18,287 bases of DNA from MWEH01 sp964392385 (GCA_964392385.1 CAYMPR010000020.1:1-18287); one strand, 5' to 3'. Numbered from the stretch's first letter, positions 7,347-15,327 are shown. The notes: generated by a model from the letters alone, not told the origin. Translations and numbers: made by a program.

Positions 7347-8093
7347 ATGGATGAAATTATGACAAAAATTAAACCATTAAGCTTACTTGTGGCCATAGTA
7401 GATATGAACCAAGGCGAGAAAGTATCTATGTTTTTAAATGAACATGGATATAGATTTCACTTTGTTTCTATAGCTGAAGGTACAGCCCCTACTGAAATAC
7501 GCTCATATTGGGGTTTTGGCGAAACTGAAAAAAGTATTGTATGGGGATTAATTCCTAAAGATAATTCAAAATATATATTTTCTATACTAAATGAAGAATT
7601 TCATTTAACAAAACCAAATACTGGCATCGCTTTTATTGTCCCAATTAAAAGTTTTGCCGACCCAATTATTGCATCACACATTGCATCATGTGGAGATAAA
7701 CCAAATGATAATAACACCGAAGATGGAGGTAAAAAAATGGAAGATAGAGTGTACTCGTTACTAATGGCTATTGTGAAAAAAGGTTTTTCTGATGAAGTCA
7801 TGGAGGCTGCACGAGCAGTTGGAGCTAGGGGCGGAACAATTATGAAAGCAAGGGGAACCGGTGAGCATGAAATAGTCAAGTTTTTGGGAATCACCATTGA
7901 ACCAGAAAAAGACATAATTCTAATTTTAACAAAACAAGAGAATAGGTCTGCAATTATGAAAACAATTTATGAAAAAGCTGGCCTTCACACTGAGGGTAAT
8001 GGCCTAATTATTGCTCTCCCCGTGGATGAAGTCCTTGGTTCTTTTAACCTTAACAACGATATTGCTTCCGAAGCCCAGAAAAATAGTAAATAG
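7347..8093 (+). CDS. Double PII-domain (GlnB-like) signalling protein
   Basis: PII proteins are small cytosolic sensors that bind nucleotides or metabolites and control transporters by direct contact. This 248-residue protein has two PII-like domains: about 8-110, with EGTAPTEI at 44-51 in the T-loop region, and about 132-235, with a glycine-rich segment (ARAVGARGG, 155-163) and EPEKDIILILTK (185-196). A polar linker at about 116-130 joins them. The C-terminal domain keeps the PII pattern better than the N-terminal one. Neither shows the Tyr51 uridylylation context of classical GlnB, so nitrogen control is not implied. GGAGG at 7335-7339 lies 7 nt before the ATG, inside the end of the DUF1538 gene. 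That tight coupling suggests the PII protein regulates that transporter. A second in-frame start is described separately at 7725-7739. Confidence 0.82.
   Translation: MDEIMTKIKPLSLLVAIVDMNQGEKVSMFLNEHGYRFHFVSIAEGTAPTEIRSYWGFGETEKSIVWGLIPKDNSKYIFSILNEEFHLTKPNTGIAFIVPIKSFADPIIASHIASCGDKPNDNNTEDGGKKMEDRVYSLLMAIVKKGFSDEVMEAARAVGARGGTIMKARGTGEHEIVKFLGITIEPEKDIILILTKQENRSAIMKTIYEKAGLHTEGNGLIIALPVDEVLGSFNLNNDIASEAQKNSK
7725..7739 (+). promoter_or_regulatory. Internal ribosome binding site and in-frame start inside the PII gene
   Basis: GGAGG (7725-7729) lies 7 nt before an in-frame ATG (7737-7739), the same spacing as the gene's own start. Initiation here would give a 118-residue protein starting at residue 131, exactly at the beginning of the second PII domain. 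The placement at the domain boundary makes a functional second start plausible. It may also be the relic of a fusion between two once-separate genes. Confidence 0.55.
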
Positions 8094-8158
8094 CTGTTTT
8101 AGTTTAATTTTAACACTATTGTTTTTAACCATTAATTTTTAATTTGTTAATGTACAAA

Positions 8159-8195
8159 AAAGAGGTTGCCTGAAAAACAGACAACCTCTTTGATT
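8159..8195. terminator. Bidirectional intrinsic terminator
   Basis: AAAGAGGTTG (8159-8168) pairs with CAACCTCTTT (8182-8191); CTG/CAG extends the stem after one mismatch, leaving a loop of five A. On the plus strand TTTGATTT follows, ending the PII operon. On the minus strand the stem is followed by a T run (complement of the A run at 8155-8160), ending the dihydroxyacetone kinase transcript. The site lies between converging genes. Confidence 0.85.
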
Positions 8196-8207
8196 TAAAC
8201 GATAGAT

Positions 8208-10016
8208 TTATTTAAAGCTTTTTGCAAACTTAGCTAAATCAGAAAATATTACACCTACTCCAAATGCTCCAGCATCAGGGAAACCAATACTTCTTTCGCC
8301 TACGGTCCCTGCTCTACCTAGATTTGCTGCAAATGTCTTGGTATTCTCCGCACCTTGAACGGCAGCTTTTGCGGCCTTTTCTATAGCGACAATGAGTTTA
8401 TCCCCTGATTTTGCAGAGGCAGTTAAACTATCTGCGGCAGGTGCTAATGCATCTATAAGAGTTTTATCTCCAACAACTGCTCCCCTACCAAAAGACCTTT
8501 TCCCTGTCTCTTGAATTCCTACAACTGCTGCTTGTAAAATATCGGCAAGCTCCTTAACGCCTATTTCTTTTACGTTTCCTACTGCTTTACCAGCATATCT
8601 AAAAGCACTTCCCCATAGTGGCCCAGAAGCACCTCCACAATACTCCATGATTATTTCAGAAGCACTGATTAAAAACTCTCCAATATTCCCCTTTTTCCTT
8701 GTTGCCCAATCTTTCTTTAGTTGTTTAAAACCTTTAGCTACACTCATTCCAAAATCGCCGTCGCCATTTCTGTCAGCTTCGCAAAAGGCAACTTCGTTTG
8801 CAATTATAATGTCAGCCATTTTATCAACAAGGACAGTCATCCCAGCAGTATTAATAACGTCTTTTATTACTGGCTTACCTTCTACTTGGTATGTTTTTTC
8901 TTTCTTTTCGGCTTCCTCTTTAATAACTACTTTAGCTTTATTTTCTACTATAGGAACAGTTCCTAAAACTTTAGAAAGAGCATCTATTGCTTCCTCGCAA
9001 GCCTTGGCTCTTGAAGATACGCTAGCTCCCCAAGTTAAAGCTGGAGTTGCAACAGGATAATCAAGAAGTGATTTTAGCTCTGCATCAAGTCTCAGTAGAG
9101 TAATTGATGCACCCGCCATATCAATTGAGGTCATATAATTACCAACCATGGTTTTATGAATTATTATCCCTTGAGCATCTAACTCGTTTGTTACAAAATT
9201 ATTTAGTAGATATAATTCTTGTAGCGGGGTTGCGCCAAATCCATTAATTAGAAGTGCGATTACTTCTCCCTTTTTCAATTTAAGGTCTTCTATTAGATCT
9301 GGAACAATTCTTTTTGCAAGTTCTGGTGCAGTTTGAATCTTTTCTCTTTTTCTACCAGGTTCCCCGTGTATCCCTACTCCAAATTCCATTTCATCAGGGC
9401 CAATTTGGAAAGTTGGGCTTCCTGCTGCTGGAACTGTACAAGAAGTAAAAGCAAAGCCAAAACTTCTTACATTATCAATGACTTTTTGGGCTACTTTTTT
9501 AACTTCTATTAGTGATGCTCCTTGCTCTGCTTTTGCGCCTGCAATCTTGTGTACCAAAACTGTACCAGCAACTCCTCTTCTTCCAACGGTATAGAGGCTA
9601 TCTTTAACTGCTATATCATCATTTACATAAACTGCCTCTACTTCAATACCCTCATCTTTTGCAAGAGCTGCTCCATTATTAAAATTCATACAATCTCCTG
9701 AGTAGTTTTTAACTATCATGAGAGTACCTTTTTCAGAGCGAGTAAGTTTAAGTGCATTAAAAACCTGAATTTGGGAAGGAGAGGCAAAAACATCTCCACA
9801 TACTGCTGCGTCAAGCATGCCAACGCCTACAAAACCAGCGTGGGCAGGTTCGTGTCCAGAGCCGCCCCCAGAAATCAAGCTTACTTTTGATTGATTAACT
9901 TCTTTTTTCTTTACAATTTTATATTTCTCCACAAATTCAAGTTCTGGGTGGGCTTTTGCTATCCCATGGCACATATCATATACAAATGAATCTGTTGTAT
10001 TAATTATCTTTTTCAT
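8208..10016 (-). CDS. dhaK: ATP-dependent dihydroxyacetone kinase, fused DhaK-DhaL
   Basis: This enzyme phosphorylates dihydroxyacetone to DHAP with ATP in the cytoplasm. In the 602-residue protein the DhaK domain (about 1-330) has GGGSGHEP at 50-57 and GIHGEPG at 215-221, with H217 as the residue that binds substrate covalently. A charged linker (about 355-380) leads to the DhaL domain (about 385-600), with the metal-ATP loop around D415, D419 and D421 and a glycine-rich GGASGPLWG at 474-482. Having both domains on one chain indicates the ATP-dependent form, not the PTS-dependent DhaKLM. One oddity is that the Asp loop is one residue shorter than the usual D-x4-D-x-D. GGAGG (complement of 10023-10027) lies 6 nt before the ATG. 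It follows glycerol dehydrogenase by 97 bp on the same strand, giving glycerol to dihydroxyacetone to DHAP. Confidence 0.93.
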   Translation of the reverse strand: MKKIINTTDSFVYDMCHGIAKAHPELEFVEKYKIVKKKEVNQSKVSLISGGGSGHEPAHAGFVGVGMLDAAVCGDVFASPSQIQVFNALKLTRSEKGTLMIVKNYSGDCMNFNNGAALAKDEGIEVEAVYVNDDIAVKDSLYTVGRRGVAGTVLVHKIAGAKAEQGASLIEVKKVAQKVIDNVRSFGFAFTSCTVPAAGSPTFQIGPDEMEFGVGIHGEPGRKREKIQTAPELAKRIVPDLIEDLKLKKGEVIALLINGFGATPLQELYLLNNFVTNELDAQGIIIHKTMVGNYMTSIDMAGASITLLRLDAELKSLLDYPVATPALTWGASVSSRAKACEEAIDALSKVLGTVPIVENKAKVVIKEEAEKKEKTYQVEGKPVIKDVINTAGMTVLVDKMADIIIANEVAFCEADRNGDGDFGMSVAKGFKQLKKDWATRKKGNIGEFLISASEIIMEYCGGASGPLWGSAFRYAGKAVGNVKEIGVKELADILQAAVVGIQETGKRSFGRGAVVGDKTLIDALAPAADSLTASAKSGDKLIVAIEKAAKAAVQGAENTKTFAANLGRAGTVGERSIGFPDAGAFGVGVIFSDLAKFAKSFK

Positions 10017-10049
10017 TTTTCTCCTCCAAAAACAATTTTATTAAAATTA

Positions 10050-10078
10050 TGTGCCGTTAAGAACACCCTAACGGCACA
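10050..10078 (-). terminator. Intercistronic hairpin between gldA and dhaK
   Basis: TGTGCCGTTA (10050-10059) and TAACGGCACA (10069-10078) form a perfect 10-bp stem with a 9-nt loop. On the minus strand the sequence after it is TAATTTTAATAAAATTG, only moderately T-rich, so it would be a leaky terminator or a processing and stability hairpin rather than a full stop. No separate promoter for the kinase gene is visible between it and the gene, so the kinase probably depends on read-through. Confidence 0.55.
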
Positions 10079-10113
10079 CATTAATAGCTTCTAGTTACCG
10101 ATAAGTAATAATA

Positions 10114-11256
10114 TTAGCATCCACATCCACAAGAACATTTAGCTGCTGCACCAAGTTTATCTGCTGCAAGTATTGCGGCCTCAACATCCTTTTGTTTTAC
10201 TGGGAACGGCATAAAGTGAATACTTTCTTCCTTAATGCATGCTTTTGCAGCGACTTCAGAAATTCTACTTCCGATATCTTGAACTCCTAGATCTGCTAAA
10301 CAAACTGGAAGACCAACTGTTAAACAAAAATTAATTACTTCATCTATTTCTTCTTGAGGGGCATTTTCAAGGACTAATTGGCAAAGTGTTCCAAAAGCAA
10401 CTTTTTCGCCATGGAAGAATTTATGTGTCTCTTCGAGTACAGTTAATCCATCGTGAATAGCGTGAGCTGCTGCAAGTCCACCACTCTCAAAGCCAAGTCC
10501 TGATAACAAAATATTTGCTTCAATAATGTTCTCCAGTGCTGGAGTAACAAGTTTTGTGTCGCAAGCAAGTTTGGCTTTATACCCGTCAGCAAGTAAAGTC
10601 TCGTAGCATAGTGTAGCAAGTGCAAATGCTGTCTTTGTTCCTCTTGCAATAAGCTCTCCTGTTGCTCTGTTCGCGCCACATGGAAGTCCTGCATTAACAT
10701 TGCCGAAGGATTGAACGTTTGCTCTTGCCTCAAAATATGTTGAAAGCGCATCGCCCATTCCAGAAACTAAAAATCTTGTTGGAGCTTTTGCTATTACTGT
10801 AGTGTCGATTAATACTACGCTTGGATTCTGTTTAAAATATGCATAGTCATCAAAGGCACCTTCAGGAGTATATAGTACTGCCGAATGTGATGTAGGAGCA
10901 TCTGTTGCTGCAATAGTAGGAACAATGATTAGGGCTTCGCCTTCAGCGACACACTTTGCTGTATCAATAGCTTTTCCACCACCAAGTCCAATTGTGCAAT
11001 TGCATGAATTATCTTTTGCAATCTTTTTTAGCTTTGCTACTTCTTGTCTTGAGGCTTCGCCAGCAAAATCAACCTTAACAAATTCGATGCCATATTTTTT
11101 TGCTGTAGCATCAAGTTTATCTTTGACTCTAGCTGAGTCATCCTTATGGGCAATAAGTAACGCTTTAGTTCCAAATGTCTTGACGAAATAACCAAGATTA
11201 AGTATTTCATCTTCGCCTTGTACATACTTTGTAGGACAAATAAATGCTTTTCTCAT
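10114..11256 (-). CDS. gldA: Glycerol dehydrogenase (iron-type alcohol dehydrogenase family)
   Basis: This enzyme oxidises glycerol to dihydroxyacetone with NAD+. It has 380 residues. The NAD-binding GGGKAIDTAK is at 92-101. The divalent metal (usually Zn in GldA) would be held by D169 (GMGDA), H265 (AAAHAIHDG) and H282 (HGEKVAFG). The combination of GMGDALSTYFEAR and HAIHDGLT is characteristic of GldA rather than other Fe-ADHs. The protein ends in an unusual CSCGCGC tail with four cysteines at 374, 376, 378 and 380. AAAGGAG (complement of 11268-11274) lies 11 nt before the ATG, slightly long. Its promoter is at 11298-11326. The dihydroxyacetone kinase gene follows. Confidence 0.93.
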   Translation of the reverse strand: MRKAFICPTKYVQGEDEILNLGYFVKTFGTKALLIAHKDDSARVKDKLDATAKKYGIEFVKVDFAGEASRQEVAKLKKIAKDNSCNCTIGLGGGKAIDTAKCVAEGEALIIVPTIAATDAPTSHSAVLYTPEGAFDDYAYFKQNPSVVLIDTTVIAKAPTRFLVSGMGDALSTYFEARANVQSFGNVNAGLPCGANRATGELIARGTKTAFALATLCYETLLADGYKAKLACDTKLVTPALENIIEANILLSGLGFESGGLAAAHAIHDGLTVLEETHKFFHGEKVAFGTLCQLVLENAPQEEIDEVINFCLTVGLPVCLADLGVQDIGSRISEVAAKACIKEESIHFMPFPVKQKDVEAAILAADKLGAAAKCSCGCGC

Positions 11257-11297
11257 AATAAAAATGTCTCCTTTATATAATATTCATGATAAGTATA

Positions 11298-11326
11298 ATT
11301 ATAATCTCGGGTGAACTTTAAGTCAA
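11298..11326 (-). promoter_or_regulatory. Promoter of gldA-dhaK
   Basis: On the minus strand TTGACT (complement of 11321-11326) is followed after exactly 17 bp by TATAAT (complement of 11298-11303). Transcription should start near 11291, giving a leader of about 35 nt. The -35 is embedded in GTATTGACT, the same 9-mer as in the promoter of the pyruvate oxidoreductase gene. Confidence 0.75.
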
Positions 11327-11363
11327 TACCGAACTGATATTACGCGCGCGCACAAATCCTAAA

Positions 11364-11459
11364 GCGATGATTCATTCTTACTTAAACTACTTGTTGACTC
11401 ATATCTCTAGTGCGATGATTCACTCTTGAATATATTATTTTTTGACTAATATATCTTTT
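11364..11459. repeat. Two tandem degenerate 48-bp repeats upstream of the gldA promoter
   Basis: Unit 1 is 11364-11411 and unit 2 is 11412-11459, about 75% identical. The best conserved parts are GCGATGATTCATTCTT (11364-11379; one mismatch in 11412-11427) and, 30 bp from each unit start, TTGACT (11394-11399; 11442-11447). The first block holds the small palindrome ATGA-T-TCAT. They lie about 80 and 128 bp upstream of the gldA transcription start, where activators often bind. Nothing else in 11340-11500 looks like a gene. Confidence 0.55.
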
Positions 11460-11499
11460 TTAGATATCTTTTCTAATTAGATTGATTTCTTTTTTTACT

Positions 11500-11529
11500 T
11501 CAAGAAAAAGGGCGCTTTCGGCGCCCTTT
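11500..11529 (-). terminator. Intrinsic terminator of the pyruvate oxidoreductase gene
   Basis: AAAGGGCGC (11507-11515) and GCGCCCTTT (11521-11529) form a perfect 9-bp GC-rich stem with loop TTTCG. On the minus strand the stem is followed by TTTTC. It lies 9 bp after the stop codon and separates this transcript from gldA. Confidence 0.88.
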
Positions 11530-11537
11530 AAGACTTA

Positions 11538-14500
11538 TTATTCTGTTTTTCCCTTTTCAGCTAAATTCTTATAATTTTGGTATCTAGCTTTAGCTTGTTG
11601 TTCGTTATGAATAAACATAGTATCTGCTTTTTCTGGGAACATCTGTCTTAGTGATGTATAGCGCCCTTCGGAACTTAAATACTCTTGGTAATCACCTTTG
11701 GGTTCTTTACTATCTAAGATAAATGGGTTCTTTCCTTGCTCTAAAAGTTCTGGATTATATCTATATAGTTGCCAATAGCCACATTCCACGGCTTTAGCCA
11801 TCTGAGCCATAGGAGCACCCATGTTTACGCCATGATTAATACAAGTTGAGTAAGCAATGACTAAAGAAGGTCCTTTATATGCTTCAGCTTCGCGAAGTGC
11901 TTTTAATAGTTGATTCATATTTGCACCCATTGCGACTTGTGCAACATATACATAGCCATAGCTCATTGCCATCATGCCTAAATCTTTCTTTTTAACTTTC
12001 TTTCCATCAGCAGCAAACTTAGCAACTGCACCAGTAGGAGTAGACTTACTAGCTTGGCCACCGGTATTGGAATAAACTTCGGTGTCTAGAACTAATACGT
12101 TTACATCAGCGCCACTTGCTAGAACGTGGTCAAGTCCACCAAAACCAATATCATATGCCCAGCCATCTCCACCAATAATCCAAATAGATTTCTTGACTAA
12201 ACAATCTTTTTGAGCAAGAACCTTTTCCGCTAATTGTTTAATTTCTCCACCCTGCTTTTTAAGCTCACCAAGGACTGAAATTAATTCTGCGGATGCAACT
12301 TTGCTTGCTTCTGCATCATTCATATTAGAAACCCAAGCATCTATAGCTGTTTTTGCTAACTCATCGCTAACTAAAGATTTAAGTGATGTAACTTGCTCTA
12401 GAATTGTCTCTCTTCTCTTTTCCATTGCAAGATTCATTCCATATCCAAATTCAGCATTATCCTCAAATAGGGAGTTTGCCCATGCAGGCCCATGGCCTAA
12501 ATCATTCTTTGCGTATGGACAAGTTGGAGCAGAGCCACCATATATAGAGGAGCATCCTGTGGCGTTTGCAACTATCATTCTATCTCCAAATAATTGGGTA
12601 ACTAATTTTACATACGGAGTTTCTCCACAGCCAGCACATGCACCAGAAAACTCGAATAATGGCTTGGAGAACTGTGATCCCTTAACAGAATTAGTATTAT
12701 ATACCTTATCGTTTTCTTTTAGCTTTTCTGCGAATTCCCAGTTGTCTTTATCGTTAATAATCGCATCCGAGATAGGTTGCATAACGATTGCCTTTTCCTT
12801 TGCAGGGCAGACATTTACACAACTTCCACAACCCATACAATCAAGTGGGCTTACTTGTTGCCTAAATTTATATCCCTTGAATCCATTTGCATCTTTAGTA
12901 ACAAAAGTCTTCGGAGCGCCTTTTAATTGCTCTTCTGTTGCAAGCACAGGCCTAATAGCAGCGTGAGGACAAACGTAGGAGCATTGATTGCATTGAATAC
13001 AATTATTGGGATTCCAAATTGGAACAGTAATAGCAACTCCACGTTTTTCATATTTTGTTGTTCCTGTTGGAACCATCCCATCTGCGTTGAAAGCAGATAC
13101 GGGTAATTTATCGCCTTCTTGCTTTAATATTGGATTAATAACACTGCAGAAATACTTTTCTGGAGCTACTGCAACTAAATCAGCGCCCTCTTTTGTGGTT
13201 TTCCAACTCTCAGGATAATTAACTTCCCTAAGTTCAGAAATTGCGCCATCTATACATGCCATATTCATTGCAACTACTGCATCACCCTTTTTACCATAAG
13301 TCTTAATTATGGCTTGCTTCATATGTTTTTCCGCTTCTTCATATGGAATAACATTAGCTAACTTGAAGAAAGCTGCTTGCATTACAGTATTTAATCCTTT
13401 CTTTGCGCCTGCTTTTTCGAGTACCTTGTTTCCATCAAGAACATAGAATTTAGCCTTTTTATCGGCAATAGCATTTTTTACTTCTGCTGGCAGTTCTTTA
13501 TCAAGTTCTTGTGTATCCCATAGGCAATTTAGCAAGAAAGTTCCACCTTCTTTAAGGTCAGAAATCATATCATAACGATATATATAGCTAGTGTTATGAC
13601 AGGCTATAAAATCAGCTTGGTCGATTAAGTATGAACTTTGAATTTTAGTATCTCCAAATCTTAAGTGAGAAATCGTAATTCCTCCGGATTTCTTACTATC
13701 GTACACAAAATATCCCTGGACGTATTTTTCAGTGTGATCGCCGATAATCTTGATACTATTCTTGTTTGCGCCTACTGTTCCATCAGACCCAAGTCCATAG
13801 AATTTGCAGCATATAGATCCCTTTGGTGCTGCATTTATCTTTTTTGTTAAAGGGAGAGATTTGCATGTTACATCATCCTTAATTCCAACCGCAAAACCAT
13901 TAATATTATCAGACCCCATATTTGCATAAACTGCATTTACCATTGTAGGGTTGAATTCCTTGGAGCCTAATCCATATCTCCCACCAAGTATCTTTACGTT
14001 TTTGCCAAATAACGAGGTTACTACATCGAGATACAAAGGTTCACCAAGGGCTCCTGGCTCTTTGGTCCTATCCAAAACAGTAATGTATTTTGCAGATGTA
14101 GGTATAGCTTCTACTAATTTTTCACCAACAAAAGGTCTATATAAACGAACCTTGACAAGTCCTACTTTTTGACCTTTTGAAACTAAATAATTAACGGTTT
14201 CCTCAGCGACATCAGCGCCTGAACCCATCATCACTATTACCTTTTCCGCATCTTTTGCTCCTACATAATCGAACAATTTATATTGCCTACCAGTAAGGAC
14301 GCCTACTTTTTGCATGTATTTTTCAACAATGCCTGGGACTGCATCATAAAACTTATTGCAAGCTTCACGATTTTGGAAGAAAATGTCTCCGTTTTGAGCA
14401 GTACCTTTTTGAACTGGATGCTCTGGGTTTAAGGATCTAGCACGAAAATCATTAATGTATTTTTCATCAACTAATGTTTTCATTTCTTCATATGTTGGTG

Positions 14501-15050
14501 CTTCTACCTTGCTTATCTCGTGGCTTGTGCGGAATCCATCAAAGAAATGGACAAAAGGTACTTTTGCTTCGAGTGTTGACAAATGAGCAACTAGTGCCAT
14601 ATCAATTGCTTCTTGGACTGAGTTAGATGATAAAAATGCAAAACCGGTTTGGCGACATGCCATAACGTCTGAATGGTCTCCGAAAATGTTAAGCGCATGA
14701 GAGGCAAGTGCTCTTGCTGAAACATGAAATACTGTTGGGAGTAACTCTCCAGCTATTTTATACATGTTGGGAATCATTAACAAAAGTCCTTGGCTAGCAG
14801 TATATGTCGTTGTTAAGGCCCCCGCATTTAGCGAACCATGAACTGCACCTGCAGCTCCACCTTCTGATTGAAGTTCGGCTATCTTTAAAACTTGCCCAAA
14901 CATATTCTTTTTACCATGGGCAGCCCATTCATCTGCGTATTCACCCATTGGTGTGCTAGGGGTTATGGGATAGATGGCTGCAACTTCACTAAACGCATAT
15001 GCTACATATGATGCTGCATTATTGCCATCGATGGTCATTTTTATACTCAT
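11538..15050 (-). CDS. nifJ: Pyruvate:ferredoxin (flavodoxin) oxidoreductase, single chain
   Basis: This enzyme converts pyruvate and CoA to acetyl-CoA and CO2 and reduces ferredoxin; it is the central carbon-energy step of many anaerobes. Its 1170 residues match the homodimeric form with all domains on one chain. YPITPST is at 27-33 (pyruvate and TPP site). The CoA-binding region lies about 410-630. A ferredoxin domain has two 4Fe-4S motifs, C684/C687/C690/C694 and C738/C741/C744/C748. The proximal cluster uses C805, C808, C833 and C1070. The TPP pyrophosphate-Mg motif is GDGWAYDIG at 961-969 with NTGGQ at 995-999. All expected cluster cysteines are present. GGAGG (complement of 15056-15060) lies 5 nt before the ATG. 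It has its own promoter and terminator, so it is monocistronic. Lyase-derived and glycolytic pyruvate are its likely substrates. Confidence 0.96.
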   Translation of the reverse strand: MSIKMTIDGNNAASYVAYAFSEVAAIYPITPSTPMGEYADEWAAHGKKNMFGQVLKIAELQSEGGAAGAVHGSLNAGALTTTYTASQGLLLMIPNMYKIAGELLPTVFHVSARALASHALNIFGDHSDVMACRQTGFAFLSSNSVQEAIDMALVAHLSTLEAKVPFVHFFDGFRTSHEISKVEAPTYEEMKTLVDEKYINDFRARSLNPEHPVQKGTAQNGDIFFQNREACNKFYDAVPGIVEKYMQKVGVLTGRQYKLFDYVGAKDAEKVIVMMGSGADVAEETVNYLVSKGQKVGLVKVRLYRPFVGEKLVEAIPTSAKYITVLDRTKEPGALGEPLYLDVVTSLFGKNVKILGGRYGLGSKEFNPTMVNAVYANMGSDNINGFAVGIKDDVTCKSLPLTKKINAAPKGSICCKFYGLGSDGTVGANKNSIKIIGDHTEKYVQGYFVYDSKKSGGITISHLRFGDTKIQSSYLIDQADFIACHNTSYIYRYDMISDLKEGGTFLLNCLWDTQELDKELPAEVKNAIADKKAKFYVLDGNKVLEKAGAKKGLNTVMQAAFFKLANVIPYEEAEKHMKQAIIKTYGKKGDAVVAMNMACIDGAISELREVNYPESWKTTKEGADLVAVAPEKYFCSVINPILKQEGDKLPVSAFNADGMVPTGTTKYEKRGVAITVPIWNPNNCIQCNQCSYVCPHAAIRPVLATEEQLKGAPKTFVTKDANGFKGYKFRQQVSPLDCMGCGSCVNVCPAKEKAIVMQPISDAIINDKDNWEFAEKLKENDKVYNTNSVKGSQFSKPLFEFSGACAGCGETPYVKLVTQLFGDRMIVANATGCSSIYGGSAPTCPYAKNDLGHGPAWANSLFEDNAEFGYGMNLAMEKRRETILEQVTSLKSLVSDELAKTAIDAWVSNMNDAEASKVASAELISVLGELKKQGGEIKQLAEKVLAQKDCLVKKSIWIIGGDGWAYDIGFGGLDHVLASGADVNVLVLDTEVYSNTGGQASKSTPTGAVAKFAADGKKVKKKDLGMMAMSYGYVYVAQVAMGANMNQLLKALREAEAYKGPSLVIAYSTCINHGVNMGAPMAQMAKAVECGYWQLYRYNPELLEQGKNPFILDSKEPKGDYQEYLSSEGRYTSLRQMFPEKADTMFIHNEQQAKARYQNYKNLAEKGKTE

Positions 15051-15093
15051 TTTTTCCTCCGTAAGTTAATATTTACGACAATAATATATTGAA

Positions 15094-15118
15094 AGGTGTT
15101 AGTCGTTTAATTACACCT
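15094..15118 (-). promoter_or_regulatory. Stem-loop at the 5' end of the nifJ mRNA
   Basis: AGGTGT and ACACCT (15094-15099 and 15113-15118) form a 6-bp stem that would sit at the very start of the transcript, since the promoter predicts a start near 15117. A second small stem, CGTAA/TTACG (15060-15064, 15073-15077), lies just before the ribosome site. 5'-terminal stems can protect mRNA from decay; that role here is inference. Confidence 0.35.
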
Positions 15119-15123
15119 ATACT

Positions 15124-15152
15124 ATTATATTCACGCATTCAGTTTTAGTCAA
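15124..15152 (-). promoter_or_regulatory. Promoter of nifJ
   Basis: On the minus strand TTGACT (complement of 15147-15152) is followed after 17 bp by TATAAT (complement of 15124-15129). Predicted start is near 15117 with a leader of about 66 nt. An inverted repeat TTTAGT-CAAT-ACTAAA (15144-15159) overlaps the -35 and may be an operator. The remaining intergenic part (15160-15327) holds no feature I can support. Confidence 0.75.
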
Positions 15153-15327
15153 TACTAAACCGACCGAATTGACAACAACACTTTTAAATTACATTTAACT
15201 TTTCTCCACGAAGAAATATCTTTTTACAACAACCAGTATTTGGGGGAAACAATTGTGTCAAGCAATGCTGGAAATTATTTGATCATTGATAAAGGGCTTG
15301 AGTAATAGTTGCATATTATCGTAGTTT

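Noticed and set aside
11370..11432. 20-codon ORF across the tandem repeats
   Set aside because: It arises because the 48-bp repeat is a multiple of three; no ribosome site or conserved feature.
12301..12966. A 221-codon open frame on the plus strand inside nifJ, and similar ones at 8647-9060 and 10925-11191
   Set aside because: They lie antisense to well-conserved genes, have no ribosome site or recognisable domain, and follow from codon bias of the real gene.
15130..15146. Catabolite-repression (cre) site in the nifJ promoter spacer
   Set aside because: Several core positions of the cre consensus fail.
15279..15297. FNR-like half site (TTGATCATTGATAA)
   Set aside because: The second half does not match ATCAA at the required spacing, and TTGAT is common in AT-rich DNA.
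15255..15305. Possible 16-codon GTG ORF with a GGGG upstream, between nifJ and the hydrolase gene
   Set aside because: Short, rare start codon, no conserved pattern, and it lies upstream of the well-defined hydrolase promoter.
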